Shown piece after piece: positions 13,008 through 25,040 of a stretch of DNA of 64,000 nt. The DNA lies in NCBI GenBank assembly GCA_003255025.1, contig QANY01002366.1:813509-877508 (forward strand). Direction: 5' to 3'. Origin of the DNA: Datisca glomerata. Its lineage: Eukaryota > Streptophyta > Magnoliopsida > Cucurbitales > Datiscaceae. The notes below the pieces were generated by a model. It was not told where the DNA came from and searched no databases. It saw nothing but the letters and a program-made list of their open reading frames with translations. The position numbers and the translations under genes are program-made. Numbering within the stretch: the first letter of the stretch is position 1; every line of letters begins with the position of its first letter.

Positions 13008-13404
13008 AAAAAAAAAGAAATTTTCTTTTAATGGTCTTTGAGCCACCCATTAAAAAGTAACTTATTTTGTTCATTTCTATGATACAAAATTCCTCAAATG
13101 GGACATTCAAAAAATAAATCTCTTTAACCTTTGCATTAAAATAAAAAAAAATGGATAGCATTTGATCAAATTTGGTAACCATTTTACAATGGATGTTGTG
13201 GGGTGCTAATACCTTCCCCACACACAAACGACTCCCGAACCAATTTTGAGTTTTCGTAGACCAAAAAAATTTTCATCTTAAAATTGGGTGACCAATCACA
13301 CCCTAAAATGATTGGTGGCGACTCTAAATTTCTTTTTCCTAAAACAAAAATGAATTTTTTCAATCGCCGCTCCGCGTCGCACGCACGTTGCGACAACGAG
13401 CACT

Positions 13405-14560
13405 TTTAGCCAACCTATGGAAGGTGACAAAATGCTCTAGGGATGAGAAATTCAGAGAGAACTGTACAAGTCTAATAAGAATAAAATATGAAGTAAAAGA
13501 AAAAGTCCTCCACAATGAAAGTGAAGGCCTTTATTTATAGAGAAACTTTCATGTAAGGTCCACTCTAATTAATCTCTTGGCTAATTGGTAGTAGACCCTA
13601 CGTAAAGACACATCATCTAGCTCGTTGAGATGACAATGTCCAGTCATCATTTATTATGACCATAACCACGTGGGTCAGGATATTTATGGGGAGAATTCTC
13701 ATGTACGCTACCTTTCACATTCCTCCATGTGTCACGTGTAGTGACAGTGAATCTGGGAAGGAAGAACACGAAGAGCGCAGCACATCAACGAGATAGGCGA
13801 TGTTCTTCCGGGACCCCTCCCAAGGGTTGTCATAAAAACTAAATCCCTTCCCACAAATGGGAAGACGGCACATCCACGATCCTCAAAGAGGCCATACTGG
13901 TGAAGGGATACCCTTTCCAATACAACAAACCTCATCCAAATCTTACCAGATCACAACCCCTAGAATTATTCTCAAATAAAGGACTCACTTAAGTCTTTGT
14001 CACTTGACTTAACGGTTACAAAGATACGAATAATTACATAGAAAAAATAAATAATATAATATACACTTTATGTCAGTCGGTCGCTGATGTAGATCCAGGA
14101 ATCACGTTGAACAGTCAGAGCTGACACTTGACTGTAGTTCATAAGAACGACATGTGACACACACGACGAGTTGAAGTTATAATGGTCAATCATCATATAC
14201 AATATTCTTCAAGAATGCTTTATAGGCTTATCAAATGGGTTATTGAATATGGATAATGATGGAAAAATTCTCATAATATGAAGGTGCATGTGTGTTTTAT
14301 AGAAGTAGAGCAAAATATCCTCCCTGTCATCTTCATTGATTTTATGATGAAATCGACACAAATCAAAATTAAAGGAATTATTGGGCGAATGTTTCCTTTC
14401 CTGTTCCAAGAAGACGAAGTCACGAAGCAAAGCTTCACTGTCCTACGCGAAGAAGGCGAAAGTCATGAAGCCAAGCTTCACTTGCCCTACGGCCTACGCG
14501 GAGAAGACGACCCCTGATCTGCGTTTTGGCTTATTAACGACACTATTAATGTTTGCAGAC
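13405..14560 (-). mobile_element. LTR-like fragment
   Basis: Read on the minus strand, the part near 13540-13520 has CTATAAATAAAGGCC, a TATA-like box followed by a leader-like stretch. Upstream there is a GC-richer promoter-like section. At 14415-14500 two imperfect direct repeats share GAAGTCACGAAGC/GTCATGAAGCC and AAGCTTCACT, ending CCTACGCG-GAAGA. There is no domain and no matching second LTR, so this is a guess from composition. Confidence 0.3.
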
Positions 14561-14784
14561 GGAAGGTCATTTTTTATTATTAGTAAATTCAAGATTAGAA
14601 ATGACATAAATAAAAGCTCAAAATAAAAAATGAAAAAAAGGTATATTTTATAGCTTTCCCTCAAATGTAAGAGTTGCACGAAGATTATAATGGTTCAGTG
14701 CAAAGAACTTGTAATTATGTCTTTTTAGGACTACTGTTCGAAGTTTTACCACTCCAACATCTCATATTTTTGGGAATTTAATTA

Positions 14785-15010
14785 CATATCACACGGTCGG
14801 TCTGGCTCAAGCCAGCGGCTAATCCAGGCTGGACCGTGCTGGATTCTCATATACGGTTCACACTGATTTAGACAGCGGCTCAAAATACAGGGTTCAAAAC
14901 CGACTGTATGTAAACCCGTGGGCTAAAACTTCGTATAGTCTGGTCTGTGCCAGCTTCAGAGTTTAACGAGCCGGTCTAATCGGTTTAACTAGTCGAACCG
15001 GTTCACTTTA
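14785..15010. mobile_element. hAT-type terminal scrap rich in CCGGTT words
   Basis: This is a GC-rich island in AT-rich surroundings with repeated GGTCTGG, CCAGC, GAACCGGTTC and CGGTTTAAC words. Such strings are typical of plant hAT element subterminal regions. Neither end nor target duplication can be fixed. Confidence 0.35.
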
Positions 15011-16120
15011 CACCTTAAAGAAGAAAGGATGGACAAACGGTAATCATGATAAATAGTTAAGTGTAAAAAAGCATAAAAAATAACTGCAAATATAAAAAAT
15101 ATTTGCACGCCTCCAAAATTTGTGAGCTGCCCTTCCTTCTAAGTTTCAATTGTAGTATAATCTATCATTTCTAATATTTTTAAAAGATTTTGGGTAAGGA
15201 GAAACTTTTGATTTCCTATATAACTCTTACTTGATTTTTAATTTCAAAATATGGTTTGATGATATCTATCACAGTAAATAAATTTATTTTTTCAGTTTAC
15301 ATGTAGCATTGAATTTATTGATCTTGTATTTATTTTTTCAATTTTTCAAATTTAAATTATATGATAATTCATTAAAATGGCGAGTAATTGTGGAAATTAA
15401 CTTAAAATAGTGGCCATTGCACTAACATGATGATTTTATAAATAAAATGCTATTACAGATTGAAGTTATAATTTTCTAAAATTTAATCATTTCCCAATTT
15501 CTTTTTAGATTTCAAAATTATTATTTTAGCAGTCTTAAGATATTATAAATTACCGATTGTTAAATTATTTCACTTTAGAGATAAATTAAGATTATTCTAT
15601 AAGTAAAATTTTCTATTAACATGTAGCATATAATAAAACTTTTTATTAAGATGTGTAAGAAAACTGACAATTTTTATCATTTACATTCTTTAAATAATTA
15701 GTGCGATGTGTAACTCAACGGAATTGAGAGTTAGAGATCTTATGATGTTTTACAATATATTGTTAAACTATTATTAACTAAACTATAACTCAAAGAATAC
15801 AATTTTTCTGTAATTATTTAGCTGTAAATCTTTCTATAATATTTTTTAATATTATTAATTTAGATTTGAAATAATTTTTAAAGATTTTACGTCTGTTTAA
15901 ACTTTGATATTGCCTTCATGTTTTGTATATATCTTTAACTTATTTTCGCTCGTGTTTTCTTCTAGTACATAAAATGACACAATATCATAGAAACTTTCAT
16001 TTGTAAAATTTATCTTTCTACTGTTTATTCTAAATTAACCTTCAATTTGACACATGTCAAAAATTGATTAGTTATATGTAAATACATGTCTTAAATTATA
16101 AGCCTCTGACACTTCAAAAG
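15010..16120. other. AT-rich noncoding DNA
   Basis: No gene, domain or clear repeat is visible in this AT-rich stretch. Confidence 0.5.
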
Positions 16121-16126
16121 ATGCAT

Positions 16127-16560
16127 TTCCGTTGCTAAAAAGACCGTCCAACTGATGAAGAGACAAGTCACTTTTATTAGTTTTATTCTAAACAACACTT
16201 TTCTTGAAAATTTTGTTATTTTTATCCATGAAATTTGCATGTTACTCTAATATTAACTTCAATAGGTAGCTTTCCTTTCCTTACAAAACTGTCCAACTAC
16301 TGAAGAGACATGTTACTTTTATTAGGTTTATGTGGAACAACATTTTTCTTGAAAAAATTGTTATTTTTATCCTTGAAATTTGAATGTTACTCTAATATTA
16401 ACTTCAATAGATAGCTTTCTGTTGCTTACAAAATCGTCCAACTACTGAAGAGACATGTTACTTCTGTTAGGTTTATTTGGAACAACATGTTTCTTGAAAA
16501 AATTAGTAATTTTATCCTTGAAATTCAAATGTCACTCCAATGTTACAATCAATAGCAACA
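16127..16560. repeat. Tandem triplication, unit about 145 bp
   Basis: Three consecutive units begin near 16127, 16272 and 16418. Each holds GTCCAACTACTGAAGAGACA (or a close variant), TTTATTAGTTTTATT/GGTTTAT, CTTGAAAA, TTATTTTTATCC and TTACTCTAATATTAACTTC in the same order. Copies two and three resemble each other more than copy one. The unit does not translate into anything recognisable. Confidence 0.85.
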
Positions 16561-16913
16561 ATAACTCTCTAAAAATAATAGTCACAAATGACTTGTCCGG
16601 ACAATAATTATGATTAACAATCAAGACACAAAAGTCCAAGATAACAGTTATCAAGGATTAACAATAATACATCCACAAGAATAACGCATCAATCATGACA
16701 GAGAATTATGAAGATATGAATACTAATATTATAATTATCAAGGAATCTTTACATTTTATCTTCTTCTATAATAATTGTACTAGTTGTCGATTATTAGGCA
16801 ACTATTTATGTTTTTCACTGTTATTAGTCAAAAGTAGAAAAGTTAAATGTTTTTATTTTTGTAGAATATAAGAGTTCAGGTAAGTGATGAGTTTCCAGTG
16901 AACTTCACTTTCA

Positions 16914-16931
16914 CTGGCTATAAATAGCCAG
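16914..16931 (+). promoter_or_regulatory. 18-bp palindrome with TATA box
   Basis: CTGGCTATAAATAGCCAG is an almost perfect palindrome centred on TATAAATA. A leader-like stretch follows, with the Helitron helicase remnant beginning about 0.7 kb downstream, so it may be that element's old promoter. A chance AT palindrome is also possible. Confidence 0.35.
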
Positions 16932-17599
16932 CCTTCTCCCATTTGTTAGCGGGAGCACTATTTAATTGTTGTCAATAAACACTATATGTGTAAGTCTTTA
17001 ATCTTGCACATCAATACAGTTTTATAATTTTTATGTTCACTATTTATGCATCTTAATACCTCATCTTTAAATTATACATTGTTCCGCATCTCTTAGTATG
17101 AGAGCCAATGAAATAACCACGACGAAAATAATAATTATCCCTACTAGGTTTGGTTATGCAGTTGAAGGTTAGTGAATTTAATTCATAGGTGTTACTCATA
17201 GTTTTATTAAAATAATTGTCTAGTTTCTATAAGACAACCATTTCACAAACCAATATGTTCTTGGTTGCATGAACTAAAGACTATTTCAGCATGTACATTT
17301 TGTGACGCAATGAAATTTGAACATGAAATATCTATCTTTTGTTGCTTCAATGTACAGGTATATGATCTGCTTAAATTAATAATGGATATTACTCATATCA
17401 TTACTTTATTAAATATTCTTACATGCTATATTGTTCATTCAATGATTAAGTACAACTTGTTGAACCTGCAGTGCAGCTTTTATATGCTTTATTTACTAAC
17501 AAACCTGAAGACAACAATTTATTTAGAATAAATAATAGAGCATACAATAACATATTTTTTTTTTCTTCATTTGGAGAGACCTGGACAAAACACTCACGT

Positions 17600-20030
17600 C
17601 TTCTAGAAGAGTGGTATATACATTTAGAGCACAAGGATAATTTTATCATGATCGTTGAGCTCTATTACTTGAAGATAGACAAAAGTTTTTCGAGTTATAT
17701 TTCTATGACACTGCAATGAATTGAAAAACTGGATTGGAATCTTAGAAAACATTGGTCACAGTGAACGTTTCGTAATAAGACTTATGATTGTTTTGAAGAC
17801 TAATGTATATGGGTGATTCTTTCGTGCTCTACGAAATTTTTCATCAATTAAAAATATACATAAAATTATTTGGATTGAACGAAATGACAATAATATACCA
17901 TCTGAGAGACACATAGTGGTCCATGCGCATTCAGAAAATCGTCATAGAATACATCATTACTTTAGCTATTACGATTCACTTCAATAACTTTTACTTCTTC
18001 CAAATGAAGAATCTAACGAGCATCAAGATATCAGACAACATGTTCTAAGGAATTATAATGAAAATGCCACTAAATGTTCTAACACCACATGTGAAAATGT
18101 AAGGAGCTTTAGCTCGGTTGAAGATCTAATTATAAATGAACATCAATGTACGAAATATACTGTAATTATGTTAGTGCATACATTACCATTTGATCCTTAA
18201 TGAATACTATCTATTATACTAAATTTTCCTTTTCAATATCTAATCTATAGGCATCTCAAAAGGTGTTCATCAAAAGTATCATGCATATTGTATTATTCTT
18301 ACAAGTTCCAGATAAGGCCTTCATCCAAATAAATATTGCTTCTTTCTGGAAGACTTATACAACAATACGTTATCGATATGTCAATAATAAAAAATATGAT
18401 AGAGTGCATGTGTTCATGTCCCAAAATTATGATAAAAGAATTATCAACGATAATAAAGGATTTTCAAGATGCAAGGTGGGTTTATATGATTCAAGATTGA
18501 ACGAAATTTCTCCCGCAATTATAAACTTATAACTGCACCTTCCCAATAAACAATTAGTATTTTATTGGGAAAGAAAACTTGAAAGATGTAATTCAATGGG
18601 ACTATGTCTCAAGGAGAATGTTGACATAGTACTTCAAAATATGTAGACGTAAGCAAGGAACCAGCTATATAGGGAATTTCTTGAATATTATATATGGAAT
18701 AAGAACTGCGAGTATGGACACAGAGGAAAAAATGAAATAATCTCCTGAATAGTTGAATCTTGTGAAAGGACCAACATCATTTGAAGATCTATTAAAGGTC
18801 AACGTTACAAAATACTCATCATTCAAGGAAGCAGCACAAAAGAGAACTTTTAGAATCTGATCAAAGTATCTTTGAATGTTCGATGATGTTGTTGCATTTG
18901 AAATACTATAAACGTTTCGAAGACTATTTGCCAATATGTTAGCTCATTGTGAACCGACCAAGGTAAGAAAATTATGGGACCTTTATTCTGAACCAACGTA
19001 AAAAATATATTTGTTTCTTGATTTTCAGACTGCCCAGAATAAGAAACAACATAGTACAAGAGTTTCTTCTCCACAATTTGGATGCTTTTTTAGATAAAAA
19101 AAATAGCTTGTCTTGAAACCACGTACCGAAATTCATATCCACCATTTGACACTCCTTTAACTATAATCTTGAACTTAGCCGAATCAGAATACTCCATTAG
19201 CAACTAACCAAACAGTGGAAATTAGATGCATCCTTACTTAAGCAGGTTGGACATAAGCCATCTTGCATGTTTATACTTGACTCATTAGAATTACTTGGAG
19301 AAAGAGTAGTTGTGGTTAGATCGTATCTCTAGAGATGATGGAGATAATTAAATTAACATAAAATATGCACGCTCAAAATGACTAGCAATTTGCCAAGTTC
19401 CTATTATGGGTTGGAAGTAGAACCAACATATAAAGAAGACTTCATCACCTTATTAGAAGAGAGAATTTTGGGAAGATGATCCAAAAGTTGTTGAGCTCAC
19501 GCTCAATTTTTTCCTCAGCTGAATATATGACTCAATATGAAATTCTTTCAACCACTAATGAATACGTGAACCACCCTGAACGAAAAAAATAATTTTTTTC
19601 CTGGAGATATTATGGAGTTTATAAGTTTTGATTATGCGATTGATGATATGAATAACTATTATCAGCAAGGATTTTTCAATTCATTAATACCAAAAGGTGT
19701 TCCTCCGTACATATTAGTGTTGAAGAAAAAATATTCAATCATGCTATTATGAAACTTAGACCCAGCTGACAATTCATGTATGGAACTCGACTAGAATGCC
19801 ATGATTTCGAAAAGAATGTAATACATGCAAAAATATCTATTGGAGAACAGATTGAGAAAGTTGTTTTCATTCCGAGGATTTCATTGAGTCCAACAAATGA
19901 TGAAAGATATTCAAATTTTAGAGAAAAGAATTTCGTTTTGCATCTCTATTTTGCAATGACAATCAAATAAAACTCAAGGACAAACGGTACCTCATGTTGA
20001 CATCGATCTTCCTCAACATGTATTTTCTCT
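17600..20030 (+). pseudogene. Helitron Rep/helicase gene (remnant)
   Basis: Pieces of the plant Helitron replicase-helicase occur in the right order on the plus strand, split over all three frames. About 17870-18010 holds the Helitron-like N-terminal block (IWIERNDNNIPSERHIVVHA, then RHRIHHYFSYYDSLQ). About 18538-18660 holds ARNQLYREFLEYYIWNK. About 18768-18850 holds GPTSFEDLLKVNVTKYSSF. About 18912-19000 holds LFANMLAHCEPTKVRKLWDL. About 19630-19720 holds the helicase segment DDMNNYYQQGFFNSLIPKG, and 19773-19970 holds YGTRLECHDFEKNVIHAK, VFIPRISLSP and FAMTIK. The Walker A block is not seen. Intact proteins drive rolling-circle transposition. This copy has many stops and cannot act. Confidence 0.85.
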
Positions 20031-20260
20031 CAATCAATGAATAACTTTTCGATTTATTTTCTTGAGTTATTACACTAAATTAAAAACAATCATAATCATT
20101 ATATAACATGTCATGAATACACATGTAATATGTTGCAATTTAAAATCATAAGCTACCTAACACGTGCAATGTACATTAAAAAAAATTAGTATATTAAATT
20201 TACCTTTGTGATATAGAAACAATTTTAAAAGTAGAGGAACTACTAGTTTTTGTTTGTTTT
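20030..20260. other. Downstream flank, possible Helitron 3' end
   Basis: An ACACGTGCAATGTAC string at about 20160 and a CTAGT at about 20248 could be the hairpin and terminal motif of the Helitron. The spacing is not the usual 10 or so bases, so the end is not established. Confidence 0.2.
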
Positions 20261-20364
20261 AAGATGCTATGGACGACCATTCAGAAACAACAGAAACTAT
20301 AGAGACCTAATTACTGCAGTTTACCTAAGTTTATAAAAGAACAAGCTTGTTAAGAACCAACATA

Positions 20365-20505
20365 GCTACGTTTGGGAAACATCTGTGAATAAGTTAATTT
20401 GTTATCTTATCGGCGCTATAATCATTACATTATACAATAATTCCATCTTTGGGAAATTTCCTTTGGAACCGACCTACAAATTATTAAATGTTTCCCAAAT
20501 CTAAT
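20365..20505. mobile_element. Small MITE-like inverted-repeat element
   Basis: TTTGGGAAACAT near 20370 is matched by its reverse complement ATGTTTCCCAAA near 20488, giving a roughly 135-bp unit with short terminal inverted repeats. A further TTTGGGAAATTTCCTTTGG lies inside. Target duplication is not clear. Confidence 0.4.
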
Positions 20506-20955
20506 TAGAAATACTTCTTTTAATTGTTTCGAATACATTGTCGCTAGCTTGATGCTTACATAGCAGCGTAAGCTTTATGACTAACCATTGATCCAACGGT
20601 TACTATATTCGAAATTTAAAACCATAGTCAGAAATCATACAACATTTTCTACCAAGTCAACATCAAAATGGGTACTAAAATATCATAAAGAGATTCATTT
20701 GTAATTGTAGAAAGAAAAGTGGGATTGAGTTACAAATATACTAATTATCCAGACTAAAAGGAAGCAACTATAGTAAGGAACGTACCTAGTTTGAAACATT
20801 AGCCCAAAAAGAGTGAAAAGTTACATACTGAACATCTTCACCAAAAAGATGGCGGAAATAAGTTGAACAGAGATTGCGACTGCTATTTCAGTATGATGAA
20901 AGCAAAAGCTTTGCCCTAGGTCAAAGAGAGATTCGTAGCATAAACTCCGATATTT

Positions 20956-23872
20956 TTAATGGTACGATTTCAGGTGGAACACTTGACATGCCGGTTTATA
21001 GGACCTCTTGATTGAAGCCTGTTCAAACTTCTTTATCACCGCTTCATTCTCTTCTAAGCTTGTCTGAATAAAATACCTTATCCACCAGGATGAGCTTCGC
21101 AACTTTGCCTTCACAAGCAAAATATTTTAGTTTCTTTCAAAAATCATCTGTTGAAAGTTTCAAACTTGCAACGCAAGTCAATTAGAGTATGAATTCAAAA
21201 TCCCCTTATTTATGCTGGCGAATTTCTGATCTTGATGGCATTTGGATAATCAAACATCATTCAGGGTTTGCAGCGTTGTGAAATGCGGTCCTCCGATGGG
21301 ACCCAATTCTATTAGTCGGACCGAACTCTAGAAGCTAGTTGTGAAATGAAGTCCTCAGTTACATGGCATAAAAACAACGCTATATGTTCAGATCTAGTGA
21401 TGAACTGAAGCTCTGCTAATTAAGCATCTAGCATCCAATTATCAATTTACACTGTCTTATGTGCTTAGAGTAATCTAAGCAATAAATATATGCCATCAAA
21501 TTATCAGATTATTCATGGTTTTCTTTTAATCTAAGTTGGGTGTTATCAACTTAATTGGCAGCAAACGAGCAAACAACGAACTACACTCCAGCTAAGAAAG
21601 GGACACTTACTGGACGACCAAATTTTGACAGCTCTGCAACTTTGGCTCTATGCTGACCAGGATATCCTGCACTTAGAAAGAACAAATAAGTAAAAGTTCC
21701 AGGACTTTTTAGGTCCTTTTGTAAAATAGATAATAAAGTGCAAGAGATGGATAGGAAGACTAGCATTCTTTAATATATATAGGAAAGAGATTTGAGAAAA
21801 TCATATGAGAGAACGCTGCATAATAGTAGTAAAATCATATATTTGTTATTTGATTAATTAGCATCTTGCGAGTGAAATGTCAGCATAGCACCACGGACTG
21901 TCAGGTTCTATTTCTCTTCAAGTGAAGTCCAGATGATATAAGATAATATATTGATTTAGCTCTTACAGCATCTATATGCTAAACCAGTCGTGGAAGTGCA
22001 AAGTTGACTGGCTTATATTCCATAACATCACCCTTTAATCATATTTTAGGTGGTCTAGTGTCTTTTACATTACAAACATCAAAAGCATAGGCAGAGGCTT
22101 TACCAGCAAATATCACAACGCCGTCAGTCGATACCCTCGCCAACTCCGGAAGAGACTTGTTAAGGTATCTAGGAGACAAGTAATCCAATGCATCTGAGAT
22201 TATAACCAGAGAAAATGATTTTGGACGATATGGCAGAGGAAACTTAATATCGGCCACACGCACTATGCCTTTCCGCACAAGACTCCTGCAGTTTGCCTCA
22301 GGATCATCCAAATCATATGGTTCCACTCCCCAGGCATCTGTATCCTCTTCTTTTAACAATTTAGATATCACAGAACAAGTTTCGGGGCCTACATGCAACA
22401 CTTTATGCATGCTGTCTCCATATGCTTTCTTCAGAATTGGTATTGCTCTTTGGACTTCTAATGTGCACGACACACCGCCTGCATGTTCATACTCGAAATC
22501 TTCAAACTAGGAAAATGTTCCTCTACTTGACAAACTTTGTCTGCTGAAGTATTAACAAAAGTTGAGTGAATATTCAATGTTTTATCAGACTGACTTCTCC
22601 GAAATCTATTCATGTTCCATATTCTTCACTGAATTTCACAGCAAAACTCCAAAAGGACATATCTATTTATACAAAAAATTTATGAGAACTTAAACTTCCA
22701 GGACAAAGGCAAGCTGGTGACATGAATATTGATGCAAGTATTGACACATGATAATGGAGTTTAGATACGACATCTTAGTTTCAGATCTCAATAGTGCAAA
22801 CGAAGAAAAACAAACAATTTATGAGACAATTTGCACCACTATGACCCAATTTTATACAACATTCATCCTCTACCACAAAATAATTCTAACCAAATATAAT
22901 TCATGTATCATGTACGGCATTTGATAATTGGCAAGTATCTTTATAACATTTTTTAATACATAGAGTTTCACGTTCAAACCAAGTATCAAAGCATGGTGAA
23001 ATATTCAAATCGGTAATTTCCTTTGACATGAAGTATCAGTTATATTCAAATGCTCAAACTTTTGGGAAACATAAATCTTTCCATAAACAATATTTGAGGC
23101 TATAGAAGTTCACCTTCAACTTTACTCAGAGCCTCTAGATCACTTTGTTGTCCACCTGTGATGAAAATATAATCAAGGACCAAAGATAAAAAAAATCAGA
23201 TCTGTGAGAGAAAAATTCAGTCTAGCTGCCATTGGCTGTAAAAAATTCAAGTATAGCAACTCAGAAAAAGGAAACTAGAATTTTGAACTTAAGACAAAAC
23301 CTCCTTATATTGGTTTGATAGTTGTATTTTTCGTCTCTAGAAATTGTTCTAGTAAGTGAAGCATATGAAAGCTCTTCATTAGCAAGCTTCAGCCAGCCCG
23401 CAATTTATTGTTTATCTGACCTAAGTTTGCTTAGTTCCAAGTTTCAATATTGACAACTTTCAAGTTAACAGGCTGATACAAACCTGATCCGTGATAAGAA
23501 TATCCTATGAAAAGGAGTGCACCCTGAGTGTCAATCAAAGAGGACGTAGTCAGTATTTCATAACAACAAAAATACATTCAGATTATGATGCATAATTGTA
23601 TAGTGCATTTTATGACGCTTTATTCAGAAAATATGCGGAGGAAGCATTTTTTAGGGGACAAAAACAAGTTCTGTCACTTTATTTAAGATTGACACTTTAT
23701 TTCAGGGGCTGAGCTTTAGCCTAGAAATCTTAATAGCAATGATAAGTACCACGACCACAAGTCCTATCGACAGTAAGGGTGATGAGCGTGACTTGGAAGG
23801 CACCAAGCTTGCAAATGGATTAGTTCCACCATCAGCCAGGCGTCGTGCAAGATTTACTGGCCTCCTTGACAT
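20956..23872 (-). CDS. CGR2/CGR3-like Golgi methyltransferase, six coding exons
   Basis: The exons, all on the minus strand, are 23750-23872, 23484-23523, 23114-23155, 22104-22478, 21611-21666 and 20956-21108. Every junction is GT-AG and the phases agree, giving 262 residues and a TAA stop. The N-terminus (MSRRPVNLARRL) is basic and is followed by SKSRSSPLLSI and one hydrophobic span at about residues 35-50, so a type II Golgi membrane protein is expected. The lumenal part has KVLHVGPETC (94-103, methyltransferase motif I), WGVEPYD (118-124), SDALDYLSPRYL and KVAELSKFGRP. It ends FEQASIKRSYKPACQVFHLK. These match the plant CGR2/CGR3 family (Arabidopsis At3g49720, At5g65810), which is needed for homogalacturonan methylesterification in the Golgi. 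Length and order fit the family. I see no break, so this is probably a working gene. Confidence 0.93.
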
Positions 23873-24069
23873 GATCTACAGTATAAATGATCCTGCAAAA
23901 CCTAGCATGGACTCAGATATAGCTTCTAATAATCATGTTTCAAAATCAAAACTTCCACTTACTGTTATCATACGTCAGAAATTTCATTAAGAAAACTTCC
24001 AGAATTTAAAATATTTGTATATGATGTTCATTATCAAAATCTACACGTCATAATTAATATACTATTTGT

Positions 24070-24600
24070 AAAGAGTGATGAGGTTGAGGGGTGGTTCAGG
24101 GAGGTAAGTCTAGTCAAGAGGGTAGCCTGCATGCAAGAAGGACTCAGAGTGAAGGATGTGCACTTCAGTCAGGCTAAGGCGTTGACAAATGCTCTGAGGA
24201 AAAAGCTCTTCAACTGACAAAGAGCTCAGGCAGAGTGTCCGGTAGGTTGGGTAAAGTCTGAATCCCCCCAAAATGTGGGAAGGAGAGAAATATTTATAGG
24301 GAGTCCAATAGGGAACCACTTATAACTAATCCCATGATTAGTTACACGGGGTGTGTATCATAACCATCTCAGCTTATTACACTAAGGTGGCGAAGGGAAT
24401 CTCATTCGTGCTTAACAATCATAGACGCGATATGGGCATATCGTGTTAGCCACAGTACCAGGCTGGGTTAGAATGTGTGCACACATTAGGCCTTCGACTT
24501 GATGGTTGGTGAAGGCGGGGCGGGACCAAGACGGCTATGCATGTACTATCTCTATGGTTTAAAGATTCCAAATGGATTAAGTCACTACTACAAATACTAG
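24070..24600. mobile_element. LTR-like fragment in the CGR leader intron
   Basis: A GC-richer block has the look of a plant LTR: TATTTATAGGGAGTCC (TATA-like), a CACGGGGTGTGTATC stretch and a TGTGTGCACACATTAGG stretch. There is no partner LTR and no internal domain. The 70-codon open frame on the minus strand is probably chance. Confidence 0.35.
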
Positions 24601-24750
24601 GAAATGTCTAAAGTAGCTTATGTAGCATGCCTAATCTTAGATACTAGAAAAGTGAAACGCCGATATTGATATAGCTATTTACCAAGATGTTAATGATGTT
24701 TTAGCTTTATATGTTGCCTAGATTTATAACAAGCTTTAACACACTTGGCG

Positions 24751-24870
24751 TACTCCCTCCGCCCCTATCATACTCCAGTAAAGTCACGTCAAAAGATGCC
24801 ATTCATCCTTCCAACTAAATGAGACATACATTTTTATAACTTTCTATCTAGTCCTCTACGTCGATTAGAC
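24751..24870 (+). mobile_element. Stowaway/mariner-like MITE end
   Basis: TACTCCCTCCGCCCC matches the well-known plant Stowaway terminus TACTCCCTCCGTCCC. No matching right end is seen, so the copy is truncated, probably by the neighbouring 24892 element. Confidence 0.5.
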
Positions 24871-24891
24871 AATACGACAAGAATTCCATAA

Positions 24892-25005
24892 CCAGTGTTG
24901 TCAAAGGCATTAAGCGCACCGAGGCACAAAAGTTCCCCATGGGAGTAAGCTTAAAACGATAATTACGCAAGAGATTCATCGAAGCGAGGCGCCCTATATA
25001 AATAA

Positions 25006-25040
<35 letters not shown>

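Larger units (their letters stand above)
6720..13393 (-). mobile_element. Ty3/gypsy retrotransposon, Tat type, decayed
   Basis: Read on the minus strand the order is LTR (13393 to 11545), leader, gag (about 11.4-9.8 kb), protease-RT linker (about 9.8-9.0 kb), reverse transcriptase (8616-7905) and two RNase H domains (7905-6720). The second RNase H is the extra plant (archaeal-like) type that marks the Tat/Ogre/Retand lineage. I find neither integrase nor a 3' LTR below 6720, so the 3' end appears lost. All frames carry stops and shifts. The LTR contains the 477-base assembly gap. Confidence 0.85.
11545..13393 (-). repeat. 5' LTR of the Tat-type gypsy element
   Basis: On the minus strand it begins TGTCGCAACGTGCGTGCG and contains GAGTCGCCACCAATC and GAAGGTATTAGCACCCC, strings typical of plant Tat-lineage LTRs. 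It ends GGTATCTACA at 11545, giving TG...CA ends. The element leader with CTTCGCTGGGGA follows near 11405. Bases 12531-13007 are undetermined. A 29-bp minisatellite lies inside at about 11675-11800. Confidence 0.75.

Noticed and set aside
12459..13227. Long frames of up to 243 codons
   Set aside because: They exist only because the N run contains no stops.
22265..22510. 81-codon plus-strand frame
   Set aside because: It is the shadow of the large CGR exon on the minus strand.
23739..23990. 83-codon plus-strand frame with protein-like composition
   Set aside because: It is the antisense of coding exon 1 of the CGR gene (23872-23750). The minus-strand reading fits the gene family and splice phases.
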